Below are positions 29,135 to 36,394 of a DNA stretch of 36,394 nt, piece by piece (position 1 is the stretch's first letter; every line of letters starts with the position of its first letter). The notes beneath the pieces are model-generated. The model was not told where the DNA came from and did no database searches. It saw nothing but the letters and a program-made list of their open reading frames with translations. Source of the DNA: a bacterium (GTDB lineage: Bacteria > Krumholzibacteriota > Krumholzibacteriia > LZORAL124-64-63). The stretch is taken from assembly GCA_014730255.1 (NCBI GenBank), contig WJIQ01000194.1, forward strand, positions 1-36,394, written 5' to 3'. The position numbers and the translations under genes were made by a program.

Positions 29135-29784
29135 CGCGTCGCTCCCGGCTCGTCGCCCACCTCGTCGGCCGATTCGTCGCCGACGACGCCGGCCACCTGG
29201 TGCTTGATGACGAGGTAGTCGAGGTCGGGGGTGGCCTCCAGACCGATGCCGGTGACGACGTCCTCGCCCCGGTCGAACACGTTGTAGACGTCGTTGCGGA
29301 TCAGGCCGTCCTTCCGCGTGTAGCGCAGGTCGGTGGTGCGCAGGCGGCGTCCGTCGTCGGTGGTGATCACGACGTCGCCCCAGACGTGCACGTCGTGGGT
29401 GCGGGTGTGCGCGGTGCCGCTGTCGGCGACCAGCGTCGAGTAGTACTCGCCGTCCTGGTAGAAGTCCATCTCCACGCGCACGAGGTCGACGTCCTGCCGC
29501 CCCTTGTACTTGTTCATGATGTCGCTGTCGAGCACCCATTCCTTGACGCCGTCGGTGGTCTCGATCAGCTGGTAGTCGTAGAAGGTGCGCTCGGGATGGA
29601 CGACCCGATCCGGCGCGGTCTCCTCGTCGCCCTCGTGCGTCGCGGTGGAGGACGTGTCGCCGCACGACGACACCAGCGAGAGGGCCGCCAGTAGCGCCAG
29701 CAGGCGCACCGGCGCCGCGAACCGACCGGGCCGGCCGGTACGGCGACGCGTCCATCGGTCATCCTTGCGCGAGCGCGTGTCCAT
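29131..29784 (-). CDS. lptC: LptC-like LPS transport lipoprotein
   Basis: 217 residues. The N-terminus is a lipoprotein signal ([16 protein letters not shown]), so the protein is lipid-anchored and not held by a membrane helix as in E. coli LptC. The following domain is a beta-jellyroll of the LptC/OstA type: [64 protein letters not shown]. The C-terminus is acidic. It hands LPS from LptFG to LptA; however, no lptA gene lies between lptC and lptB, its usual place. ATG 29784 is chosen (GGAGG 9 nt upstream); a GTG one codon earlier is possible. Overlaps lptB by ATGA. Confidence 0.85.
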   Translation of the reverse strand: MDTRSRKDDRWTRRRTGRPGRFAAPVRLLALLAALSLVSSCGDTSSTATHEGDEETAPDRVVHPERTFYDYQLIETTDGVKEWVLDSDIMNKYKGRQDVDLVRVEMDFYQDGEYYSTLVADSGTAHTRTHDVHVWGDVVITTDDGRRLRTTDLRYTRKDGLIRNDVYNVFDRGEDVVTGIGLEATPDLDYLVIKHQVAGVVGDESADEVGDEPGATR

Positions 29785-29814
29785 CACACCTTGCCTCCGG
29801 CAGCCGCCAGACGA

Positions 29815-30708
29815 TCAGGGCCACCGTCGATGAAACCAGACCCACTGCGCGGGGTTCCTGGCGATCAGGGTCTCCAGCGCCGCGTTGCAGGCGGCCGCCA
29901 GGTCGGCATCGCTCGCGAACGCGGCCGGTCGCAGCGGCGGGAGCACCTGCGGCCGCCAGCGACCATCCTCCCAGACCAGCGCCGCCGGGACGATCGCGAC
30001 GTCGCGTCGGCGCGCCAGGCGGGCGATCCCGACCGGCGTCGGCGCCGGCCGGCCGAAGAACGGCAGCGGCCGGCTCTGCACCCGCGTCGCCTGATCGAGC
30101 AGGACGCCGACCACGCGTCCTTCGTCCAGCGCGCGCAGGATCGGCCGCGCCCCGCCGTCGCGCGGCAACGGCGTCATCCCGAGCGCCCGGCGCCGATCCT
30201 GCAGCAGCCGGTCGACCGCCGGGTTGTGGACCGTCGCCGTGACGACCGTCAGGCCGCCGAGGCGGTGGGCCAGCCACGTTCCCAGCAGTTCCCAGCAGCC
30301 GAGGTGGCCGGTCAGCAGGAACGCCCCGCGGCCACCGCTCGCCTCGGCCGCCAGCACCCCGGCCAGGTCGCCCTCCGCACCCCCCGCATCCGCGGCGACC
30401 GAGGGGAACCCGTGCGCGGCCTCGCGCTCGCTCGTCAGCGCGGCGTGGAGGTTGCGCCCGAGCGCCGGCATCATGCGCCACAAAACTCGTCGTCGCCACG
30501 CGGGCGACCGATCGCCGAAGGCCAGCGCCAGGTTCCGCCGGGCGCGTCGCGCCGCGCCCGGCTGCAGCAGGGGCGCCAGCGAGGCCAGGGCCTGGCAGGC
30601 GACCCGATGCAGCGGGGCCGGCCAGCGCTGCGCCGACGCGAGCACCATCCGCGCGACCTGCGCCCAGAAGGCCCGCCGCCAGCGCCGCCAGTACGGCAGA
30701 TCCGCCAT
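29815..30708 (-). CDS. Lipid A acyltransferase (LpxL/HtrB family)
   Basis: Adds a secondary acyl chain to lipid A at the inner membrane. 297 residues. The catalytic HxxxxE motif is present (His135...Glu140 in LLTGHLGCWELLG). Later family marks are RRRALGMTPLPRDGG, VGVLLDQATR (usually DQ..), PFFGRPAPTPVGIARLARR and the C-terminal PAQWVWFHRRWP. The N-terminus is basic and amphipathic, with no clear membrane helix of full length. Starts at ATG 30708 with AGAGG 5 nt upstream; the ORF-track start (TTG 30774) is less likely. Which acyl position it serves (LpxL- or LpxM-like) cannot be told. It lies between kdsD and lptC, in line with an LPS operon. Confidence 0.88.
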   Translation of the reverse strand: MADLPYWRRWRRAFWAQVARMVLASAQRWPAPLHRVACQALASLAPLLQPGAARRARRNLALAFGDRSPAWRRRVLWRMMPALGRNLHAALTSEREAAHGFPSVAADAGGAEGDLAGVLAAEASGGRGAFLLTGHLGCWELLGTWLAHRLGGLTVVTATVHNPAVDRLLQDRRRALGMTPLPRDGGARPILRALDEGRVVGVLLDQATRVQSRPLPFFGRPAPTPVGIARLARRRDVAIVPAALVWEDGRWRPQVLPPLRPAAFASDADLAAACNAALETLIARNPAQWVWFHRRWP

Positions 30709-30884
30709 GCCGCCCTCTCGGTCCAGGATCACCGGTTCTTCCCGCAGATTCGCGACTCGGGGGGCGCCCGTCAAGCACTTTCCATGCCAGGAAGCTCGCG
30801 GCGGCCATGGAGGCTCGACGCCCAGTCGCGCTCAGAACGCCTAAGTGTCTTGATGACAGTTTTTTAATAGAATCGATTCAGAGG
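30709..30884 (-). promoter_or_regulatory. Intergenic region between kdsD and the lipid A acyltransferase, possible internal promoter
   Basis: 176 bp, the longest break inside the LPS gene run. Just after the kdsD stop comes a perfect palindrome GAATCGATTC (30870-30879) followed on the minus strand by TATTAAAAAA. TATTAA could be a -10 (TTGTAG lies 15 nt before it). A second candidate is TTGACG at 30774-30769, but its -10 (GAATCT) is poor. The AT-rich patch stands out in this GC-rich sequence. Function is a guess. Confidence 0.35.
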
Positions 30885-31883
30885 CTACAACAACCCGGCC
30901 CGAAGCACGTCGTGGATGTGCACGAGCCCGATCGGTCGCTGGTCCTCGTCGACGACGATCAGCAGCGTGATCGGCCCCTCCGGCCGCTCCTCCATCAGGC
31001 GCAGCGCCCGCACAGCGAGCATGTCCGGACCGATGGTGGTCGGGCTCGGGTTCATGGCCGCGGTGATCGGCCGGTCGAGGGCGTCGTCGTGCTCGAGCAG
31101 GACGCGCTTGACGTCACCGTCGACGCAGACCCCCGCCAGGCGGCCCGCGTCGTCGACCACGCAGGTGCCGCCGAGCCGCTTGCCGACGATCTCGGGCAGC
31201 GACTGGCGCAGCGTCATGTGGTGATCCACCACCGGCAGCTCGTCGCCGCCGTGCATGATCTCCTCGACGCGCAGGATCAGGCTGCGCCCGAGGACGCCGC
31301 TGGGATGGAAGGCGGCGAAGTCGTCGCGCGTGAACCCCTTCAGGGTCAGCAGGGTGACCACCAGCGCATCGCCCATGACCATCGCCGCCGTCGCGCTGCT
31401 GGTCGGCGCCAGGTTCAGCGGGTCGGCCTCCCGCGCGACCGGCACGGGCAGGACGACGTCCGAGACCCGCGCCAGTTCGCTGTCGGGGGCCCCGGTCATG
31501 GCGATCGCCGTGACCGCGAAGTGGCGGCAGGTCTGCACGAGCTGGATCACCTCGGGGTTGTTGCCGCTGCGACTGATGGTGATCAGCACGTCGCTGCCGC
31601 GGACGATGCCCAGGTCGCCGTGCGCGGCCTCCACGGGGTGGATGAAGTGGCTCGGCGTGCCGGTGCTGGTCAGCGAGGCGGCCAGCTTGCGCGCCACGTT
31701 GCCGCTCTTGCCCAGGCCGGCCACCAGCACGCGGCCGTCGCAGTCGAGCAGGGCCCGCACCGCGGCGACGAACGGATCGCCGAGCCCTCCGGCCACGCGC
31801 TCGAGCGCGGCGATCTCGTCACCGAACGTGCGGCGCCCCAGTTCGAGGATGCGGGCATCGTCGACCGGTCCGGGGCGATTCAA
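30885..31883 (-). CDS. kdsD: Arabinose-5-phosphate isomerase (Kdo pathway)
   Basis: Converts ribulose-5-phosphate to arabinose-5-phosphate, the first committed step to Kdo. 332 residues: SIS domain to about 190 (VLVAGLGKSGNVARKLAASL, FIHPVEAAHGDLG, ITISRSGNNPEVI), the linking FHPSGVLGRSLI, then two CBS domains (GKRLGGTCVVDDAGRLAGV; EGPITLLIVVDEDQRPIGLVHIHD). Start is TTG 31883 in a TTGA overlap with the kdsC stop, with GGAGG 7 nt upstream; there is no better start nearby. KdsA and KdsC in the same run confirm the role. Identity firm. Confidence 0.96.
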   Translation of the reverse strand: MNRPGPVDDARILELGRRTFGDEIAALERVAGGLGDPFVAAVRALLDCDGRVLVAGLGKSGNVARKLAASLTSTGTPSHFIHPVEAAHGDLGIVRGSDVLITISRSGNNPEVIQLVQTCRHFAVTAIAMTGAPDSELARVSDVVLPVPVAREADPLNLAPTSSATAAMVMGDALVVTLLTLKGFTRDDFAAFHPSGVLGRSLILRVEEIMHGGDELPVVDHHMTLRQSLPEIVGKRLGGTCVVDDAGRLAGVCVDGDVKRVLLEHDDALDRPITAAMNPSPTTIGPDMLAVRALRLMEERPEGPITLLIVVDEDQRPIGLVHIHDVLRAGLL

Positions 31884-32503
31884 TGGGTGACCTCCGGATC
31901 GTCGGCGGGCTTGCCGCCGGCGGCCAGGGCGCGGATCGCGTCGGCGTGGGCGCCCCGGGCCTTGAGCACCAGGTCGCAGACCTCCCGCACCGCCCCCTCG
32001 CCGCCGGTGGCACCGGTCGTCCAGTCGCAGACGTCCTGCACCTCGTCCGGCGCACCGGGCACGGTGATCGCCAGGGCGGCCGCGGCGAGAGCCGGCAGGT
32101 CGAGCAGATCGTCGCCCATGTACAGGGTCACGTCGGCCGTCGTCCCGGTCGCGCGCCAGATCTCCTCCAGCGCCTCGATCTTGTCGAAACGCCCCATCTG
32201 GATCGCCTCGAAGCGCAGGTCGCGGCAGCGGCGCTCGACCATCGCGCTCGTCCGGCCGGTCAACACCGCGCGGGCGACCCGGGCCGCGCGGAGCATCATC
32301 AGTCCGAGGCCGTCGCGGGCGTTGAACTCCTTGAGCGCCTCCCCGTCCGCCCCGTAGAACAGGTTGGCCGGCGTCAGGATGCCGTCGCAGTCGAAGACGC
32401 AGAGCTCGATGCGGGCCAGGCGGCGGCAGAGGCCGTCACCGACCTTCTCGATGACCTCGCAGCGCGCCGTCTCGGCGTCCGGAAGCGGCCACCGTCCGCT
32501 CAT
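31880..32503 (-). CDS. kdsC: Kdo-8-phosphate phosphatase (HAD family)
   Basis: Removes phosphate from Kdo-8-phosphate. 207 residues, a little longer than the usual 170-190, with extra residues at both ends. HAD motifs: nucleophile Asp38-x-Asp40 in FDCDGILT; second-motif Thr in LTGRTS (82); Lys108 in QMGRFDKIEAL; acidic MGDDLLDLPAL (129-138). FNARDGLGLMML is typical of KdsC tetramers. Starts at ATG 32503 in an ATGA overlap with kdsA; its stop overlaps kdsD. The ORF-track frame to 33034 runs into kdsA and is not real. Identity firm. Confidence 0.95.
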   Translation of the reverse strand: MSGRWPLPDAETARCEVIEKVGDGLCRRLARIELCVFDCDGILTPANLFYGADGEALKEFNARDGLGLMMLRAARVARAVLTGRTSAMVERRCRDLRFEAIQMGRFDKIEALEEIWRATGTTADVTLYMGDDLLDLPALAAAALAITVPGAPDEVQDVCDWTTGATGGEGAVREVCDLVLKARGAHADAIRALAAGGKPADDPEVTH

Positions 32504-33342
32504 GCCCACGCCTCCTCGTTGGCCAGCGTCCGCAGGTGGGCCAGGCCGCGCACGAGGGGCTCGAAGCGCTCGAGCGGCAGCTGGCTGCCAGCATCGCAGA
32601 GCGCACGCGCCGGCTCGGGATGGACCTCGAGGAAGACGGCGTCGGCGCCGGCGACGACGCCGCAGCGAGCCAGCAGCGGGATCAGCTCCGGCTTGCCGCC
32701 GGTCGCGGTCCCCGTGCTGCCCGGGGTCTGCACCGAGTGCGTCGCGTCGAACACCACCGGCACCCCCAGATCGCGCATCACCTTGATCGAGCGGTAGTCG
32801 ACCACCAGGTCGCGGTAGCCGAAGAAGCTGCCCCGCTCGGTCAGCAGGATCTGCTCGCCGCCCGCGTCCCGGACCTTGGCCACGGCATGGGCCATGTCCG
32901 CCGCGGCGACCATCTGCCCCTTCTTGACGTTGACCACCCGTCCCGAGCGTCCGGCCGCCTCGAGCAGGGACGACTGCCGGCAGAGGAATGCCGGGATCTG
33001 CAGCACGTCGACCACGCCGGCCACGGCCGCGCACTCGTCGGCGCCGTGGACGTCGGTCAGCACGGGCACACCCGCCTCCGAGCGGACGCGCGCCAGCAGA
33101 TCCAGCCCGGCCGTCAGGCCCGGCCCCCGGTACGACGCGCCACTGGTCCGGTTGTCCTTCAGATAGCTCGACTTGAAGCAGTAGCCGACGCCGAGGTCGC
33201 CGCAGACGCGGGCCAGCCGCTCGGCGGTGCGCAGCATCTCGTCCGGATCCTCGAGCACGCAGGGGCCGGCGATGATGGCCAGCGGCCTGCCCTTTCCGGC
33301 GACAAATCCTTCGATGTCAACGGGTTTCATCTCAGACTTCAT
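32500..33342 (-). CDS. kdsA: Kdo-8-phosphate synthase, metal-dependent type
   Basis: Condenses PEP with arabinose-5-phosphate. 280 residues, normal length. Conserved motifs: AIIAGPCVLED, YCFKSSYLKDNRTSGASYRGPG, DVLQIPAFLCRQSSLLEAA, VKKGQM, LTERGSFFGYRDLVVDYRS, VVFDATHSVQTPG. Cys28 in AGPC is the residue found in metal-dependent enzymes (Aquifex type); the metal-free E. coli type has Asn there. The ATG overlaps the pyrG stop (ATGA); a second Met four codons on is possible. Together with kdsB, kdsC and kdsD it gives a full CMP-Kdo route in one run. Identity certain, metal class inferred from the one residue. Confidence 0.97.
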   Translation of the reverse strand: MKSEMKPVDIEGFVAGKGRPLAIIAGPCVLEDPDEMLRTAERLARVCGDLGVGYCFKSSYLKDNRTSGASYRGPGLTAGLDLLARVRSEAGVPVLTDVHGADECAAVAGVVDVLQIPAFLCRQSSLLEAAGRSGRVVNVKKGQMVAAADMAHAVAKVRDAGGEQILLTERGSFFGYRDLVVDYRSIKVMRDLGVPVVFDATHSVQTPGSTGTATGGKPELIPLLARCGVVAGADAVFLEVHPEPARALCDAGSQLPLERFEPLVRGLAHLRTLANEEAWA

Positions 33343-35000
33343 GCATCACCTCGGGCCTCGGCGGCCTCGCCGCAACTGCCCTCGCGATGGTCCACCGCCG
33401 CGCGCACGAACCCCCGGAACAGCGGATGCGGCCGCCGCGGTCGCGACTTCAGTTCCGGGTGGAACTGCACCGCCAGGAAGAACGGATGCGACGGCAGCTC
33501 GAGGATCTCCACCAGCGACCCGTCGGGAGAGGTCCCGGAGAAGACCACGCCGGCGGCCTCGAGGCGCTCGCGATAGGCGTTGTTGACCTCGTAGCGGTGC
33601 CGGTGCCGCTCGCGCACCTCGTCGATCCCGTAGCAGCGGTGAGCCAGCGTGTCGGGCTTGATCACGCACGGCCAGGCGCCCAGGCGCATGGTCCCGCCCA
33701 TCATCTCGATGTACTGCTGGTCCTCCATCAGGTGGATGACCTTGTGGGGCGAGGCGGGGTCGAACTCGGCGCTGTTGGCCATCTCCAGGCCGGCCAGGTC
33801 GCGCGCCATGTCGATCATCGCGCAGTGCAGGCCGAGGCACAGGCCCAGGAACGGGATCCTCTTCTCGCGCGCGTACCGGATGGCGTTGACCTTGCCCTGG
33901 ATGCCGCGATCGCCGAATCCGCCCGGCACGAGCACCCCGTGGCAGCCCTCGAACACCTCGGCCAGCTTGCGGTCGCCGACCTCCCTGCCCTCCAGGCTCT
34001 CGGAGTCGACCCACTTCAGGTCGACCCCGACGAGGTTGGGGATCCCGGCGTGCACGAAGCTCTCGGAGATGCTCTTGTAGGCATCCTTCAGCTCGGTGTA
34101 CTTGCCGACGATGGCGATCCGCACGCGGTCGGGCGGATCGAGGATGATGCGCGTCATGCGCTCCCAGTCCGCCAGTTCGGCCTCCTCCGGCGGATCGAGG
34201 TCGAGGCGCTTGCAGACCAGCTCGTCCATGTGCTGCTGGTGGTAGTTGAGCGGCACCTGGTAGATCGAGTCGACATCCTGCCCGTCGAAGACGAACTCCG
34301 GCGGCAGGTTGCAGAACAGGGCGATCTTGCGACGCGCGTCGTCGCCGATGGGCTGGTTGGCGCGGCAGATCAGGAAATCGGCCTGGATACCGATCGATCG
34401 CAGCTCGGCCACCGAGTGCTGGGTCGGCTTGGTCTTGATCTCCCCGGCGGTCGAGATGTAGGGCACCAGGGTCAGGTGCACCGAGCAGGTGTCCTCCGGC
34501 GGCAGCTCGAGGCGCAGCTGACGGATGGCCTCCAGGAAGGGCAACGACTCGATGTCGCCGACGGTGCCGCCGATCTCGGTGATCACCACGTCGAGGTCGC
34601 GGTCCTTCTCGGCGGGCAGCTGGATGCGGCGCTTGATCTCGTCGGTCACGTGGGGAATGGTCTGCACGGTCCGGCCGAGGTACTTGCCCTTGCGCTCGTT
34701 GTACAGGATGGTCTCGTAGACCTTGCCCGCGGTCAGGTTGTTGTCCTGGGTCAGGCTCACGTCGGTGAAGCGCTCGTAATGGCCGAGGTCGAGGTCGCAC
34801 TCGGCGCCGTCGTCGAGCACGTAGACCTCGCCGTGCTGGTACGGGCTCATGGTGCCCGGATCGACGTTGAGGTAGGGGTCGAACTTCTGCAGGACGACCT
34901 TCAGGCCGCGGCCGGTGAGCAGGTTGCCCAGGCTGGCCGCGGCGATGCCCTTGCCGAGGGCCGAGACCACCCCGCCAGTGACGAACACGTACTTGGCCAT
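33339..35000 (-). CDS. pyrG: CTP synthase
   Basis: Makes CTP from UTP, ATP and glutamine. 553 residues. The synthetase domain has FVTGGVVSALGKGIAAASLG, KFDPYLNVDPGTMSP, and VITEIGGTVGDIES. The class I glutamine amidotransferase domain starts near 290 and contains the catalytic Cys388 (GLCLGLH; His where most have Gln) and the VQFHPE His/Glu. Start: two adjacent ATGs follow the kdsB TGA; the second (35000) has AAGGA 7 nt upstream and gives MAKYVFVTGG. CTP is the co-substrate of KdsB, whose gene lies directly upstream. Overlaps kdsA by ATGA. Identity certain. Confidence 0.98.
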   Translation of the reverse strand: MAKYVFVTGGVVSALGKGIAAASLGNLLTGRGLKVVLQKFDPYLNVDPGTMSPYQHGEVYVLDDGAECDLDLGHYERFTDVSLTQDNNLTAGKVYETILYNERKGKYLGRTVQTIPHVTDEIKRRIQLPAEKDRDLDVVITEIGGTVGDIESLPFLEAIRQLRLELPPEDTCSVHLTLVPYISTAGEIKTKPTQHSVAELRSIGIQADFLICRANQPIGDDARRKIALFCNLPPEFVFDGQDVDSIYQVPLNYHQQHMDELVCKRLDLDPPEEAELADWERMTRIILDPPDRVRIAIVGKYTELKDAYKSISESFVHAGIPNLVGVDLKWVDSESLEGREVGDRKLAEVFEGCHGVLVPGGFGDRGIQGKVNAIRYAREKRIPFLGLCLGLHCAMIDMARDLAGLEMANSAEFDPASPHKVIHLMEDQQYIEMMGGTMRLGAWPCVIKPDTLAHRCYGIDEVRERHRHRYEVNNAYRERLEAAGVVFSGTSPDGSLVEILELPSHPFFLAVQFHPELKSRPRRPHPLFRGFVRAAVDHREGSCGEAAEARGDA

Positions 35001-35791
35001 CATCCATTCCTTCCCGGCGATCCGTCGTCCGGGTCGCCTCCGTGCCTCGACTCCCGCCACAGCTGGCGCACCCGGTGCAGGTCCTCGGGGGTGTCGACCC
35101 CGACCGGCCCGGACGCCACCGTGACCACCGCGACCGAGAGACCCTGCTCGAGGGCACGCAGCTGCTCGAGCTGCTCGCACCGTTCCAGCTCGCCGCGCGG
35201 CCAGGACAGGTACCGGCGCAGCGCGTCGGCACGCCAGGCGTAGATCCCGACGTGGCGCCGGGCCAGCTCGAACGGCGCCGAACCCCCGGCTGGCCCCGGG
35301 AACCGGCCGGGCACCGCTGCGCGACTAAAGTACAGGGCCCGGCCATGACGGTCCACCAGGACCTTGACGACGTTCGGATCGCCCCATTCGACCTCGTCCG
35401 TGAGCGGATGCGCGCACGTGGCGAGTCCGAGGTCCGGATCGGCGCGGAGCGCCCGCACGAGCCGGTCGCCGACCTCCGGATCGAGCAGGGGCTCGTCGCC
35501 CTGCAGGTTGACGATCAGATCGGCCGGACAGCGCTCGAGGACCTCGCCGATCCGGTCGGTCCCGGTCGCATGCTCGCCGGTGAGGATGGCCTCGTGCCCC
35601 GCGGCTGCGACCGCGTCCCGGATGCGCGCGTCGTCGGTCGCCACGACCACCCGGTCGGCCTCGGCCATGCCCAGGGCGCGCTCGACCGTGCGCACCACCA
35701 GCGGCCGGCCGGCCAGATCGGCCAGGGCCTTGCCCGGGAAACGACTCGACGCATACCGCGCGGGGATCACCACGAGGACCCGTTCAGCCAC
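35000..35791 (-). CDS. kdsB: CMP-Kdo synthetase (3-deoxy-manno-octulosonate cytidylyltransferase)
   Basis: Activates Kdo with CTP to CMP-Kdo, the donor for LPS core start. 263 residues. Family motifs: VLVVIPARYASSRFPGKAL at the N-terminus, VVVATDD, TGTDRIGEVLE, LIVNLQGDEPLLDP, ALYFSRAAVP, RHVGIYAWR and the closing GVDTPEDL. The best start is GTG 35791, with GGAGGT 4 nt upstream; the ORF-track ATG adds 10 residues and lacks a good site. It is the first gene after the rpmA terminator, so it needs a promoter in the 90-bp gap. I could not see a convincing one. Identity firm. Confidence 0.96.
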   Translation of the reverse strand: MAERVLVVIPARYASSRFPGKALADLAGRPLVVRTVERALGMAEADRVVVATDDARIRDAVAAAGHEAILTGEHATGTDRIGEVLERCPADLIVNLQGDEPLLDPEVGDRLVRALRADPDLGLATCAHPLTDEVEWGDPNVVKVLVDRHGRALYFSRAAVPGRFPGPAGGSAPFELARRHVGIYAWRADALRRYLSWPRGELERCEQLEQLRALEQGLSVAVVTVASGPVGVDTPEDLHRVRQLWRESRHGGDPDDGSPGRNG

Positions 35792-35819
35792 GCTCACCTC
35801 CCGGATGCCGCCGTCGCAC

Positions 35820-35852
35820 AAAGAGAAACCCGCCCCCCTCGAGGGGCGGGTT
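35820..35852 (-). terminator. Intrinsic terminator of rplU-rpmA
   Basis: On the minus strand AACCCGCCCC pairs with GGGGCGGGTT (10 bp, 6-nt loop). TTTCTCTTT follows, with its first two T's forming the stem foot. It stands 28 nt after the rpmA stop. This is the clearest Rho-independent terminator in the window. Confidence 0.85.
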
Positions 35853-35857
35853 CTGCG

Positions 35858-35873
35858 GCGATCGGACGATCGC
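35858..35873. other. Palindrome between rpmA and its terminator
   Basis: GCGATCG-GA-CGATCGC, a 7-bp inverted repeat with a 2-nt centre, too tight for a simple RNA hairpin and better suited to a dimeric DNA-binding protein. Seen directly; function unknown. It lies upstream of kdsB and could be an operator there. Confidence 0.35.
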
Positions 35874-35880
35874 GAGCCTG

Positions 35881-36135
35881 TCAGTTCGGCTGCACACTGA
35901 CGCGCTTCCGGTTCTTTCCGAAGCTCTCGTACACCACCGTGCCCTCGATCAGGGCGAACAGGGTGTCGTCACCACCGCGGCCGACGTTGCGGCCGGGGTG
36001 GATCTTCGTGCCGCGCTGCCGCACCAGGATGGTGCCGGCGCTGACGGACTGGCCGCCGAAGCGCTTCACGCCGAGATACTGGGGATTGGAATCGCGACCA
36101 TTGCGAGTCGAACCGCCTGCTTTCTTGTGAGCCAT
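35881..36135 (-). CDS. rpmA: 50S ribosomal protein L27
   Basis: 84 residues, normal length. Starts [28 protein letters not shown], the L27 signature. Its N-terminal tail reaches the peptidyl transferase centre; there is no Firmicutes-type cleavable leader. It continues with [15 protein letters not shown] and [14 protein letters not shown]. It follows rplU by 17 nt, the usual pair. An intrinsic terminator follows its stop. Confidence 0.98.
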   Translation of the reverse strand: MAHKKAGGSTRNGRDSNPQYLGVKRFGGQSVSAGTILVRQRGTKIHPGRNVGRGGDDTLFALIEGTVVYESFGKNRKRVSVQPN

Positions 36136-36152
36136 ACCTAGCGCTCCTGCGT

Positions 36153-36394
36153 TCAGGCGTTGATACCGGTGATGGTCAGCTCGGTGAAGGGCTGACGATG
36201 GCCCTTCTTCCGGCGGTAGTTCTTGCGCCGCTTCCGCTTGAACACGACGATCTTGCGGCTGCGACCATGCCGCGTGATCTCCGCGGTCACGGTGGCGCCC
36301 TCGACGTTCGGACTTCCGACCTGGACGTCCTCGCCGTCGGCCAGCATCAGGACCTCGTCGATGGTGACGCTGGCGCCCTCGTCGCCCTCCATGA
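36153..36394 (-). CDS. rplU: 50S ribosomal protein L21, N-terminus cut by the window edge
   Basis: About 80 C-terminal residues of L21, which is usually about 103 long. The visible part reads [19 protein letters not shown], then a basic [26 protein letters not shown], the L21 signature. The Met at 36392 given by the ORF track is internal; the true start with its MYAIIETGGKQ-type opening lies beyond the window. Partner of rpmA in the same transcript. Confidence 0.95.
   Translation of the reverse strand, partial: MEGDEGASVTIDEVLMLADGEDVQVGSPNVEGATVTAEITRHGRSRKIVVFKRKRRKNYRRKKGHRQPFTELTITGINA

Noticed and set aside
33346-35346. 666-residue minus-strand ORF over pyrG
   Set aside because: Frame-shifted reading of pyrG; the real pyrG frame carries all CTP synthase motifs.

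Overview
The window looks like chromosomal core sequence from a GC-rich, diderm (LPS-bearing) bacterium. Codon third positions are so G/C-biased that long open frames appear antisense to almost every gene. The gene set includes Kdo/LPS synthesis and transport (kdsABCD, lptBCFG, an LpxL-type acyltransferase), sigma-54, a mannose-family PTS with HPr kinase, and a giant SprA/Sov-like outer-membrane protein. SprA is the translocon of the Bacteroidota type IX secretion system and also occurs in high-GC FCB-group relatives (for example Gemmatimonadota, Krumholzibacteriota, Eisenbacteria). My inference is an FCB-group lineage outside Bacteroidota proper; I cannot fix the phylum without a database. 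No tRNA, rRNA, CRISPR array, insertion sequence or phage gene was seen.

Layout. (1) 1-6011, minus strand: the transcription/translation operon rimP-nusA-ylxQ-infB, with a good promoter, a leader hairpin that resembles an attenuator, and a 107-nt three-helix inverted-repeat element downstream of infB. (2) 6057-13551, minus: the SprA-like protein, translationally coupled to a secreted glutaminyl-cyclase-type M28 enzyme. (3) 13783-17505, plus: lptF-lptG, then a separately promoted PKD-domain lipoprotein, closed by a strong bidirectional-looking hairpin. (4) 17602-28346, minus: metK, a sugar-1-phosphate nucleotidyltransferase, a PGI/PMI, ptsI, HPr, EIID, EIIC, EIIB, EIIA, hprK, hpf and rpoN (listed left to right; transcription runs from rpoN towards metK). 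(5) 28388-35791, minus: lptB, lptC, lpxL-like, kdsD, kdsC, kdsA, pyrG, kdsB. (6) 35881-36394, minus: rpmA and a truncated rplU with an intrinsic terminator.

How the parts fit. KdsD, KdsA and KdsC make Kdo, PyrG supplies CTP, and KdsB activates Kdo. The LpxL-like enzyme acylates lipid A, and LptB with LptC, LptF and LptG export LPS. The following PTS block has the phosphorelay EI-HPr-EIIABCD plus HprK, which can modify HPr on Ser46, so sugar uptake, carbon sensing and cell-envelope synthesis appear to share one long co-oriented cluster. Many joints are 4-base ATGA/TTGA overlaps. The most interesting joint is SprA with the glutaminyl cyclase: the predicted mature SprA starts with Gln, matching the N-terminal pyroglutamate 'Q-rule' described in Bacteroidota.
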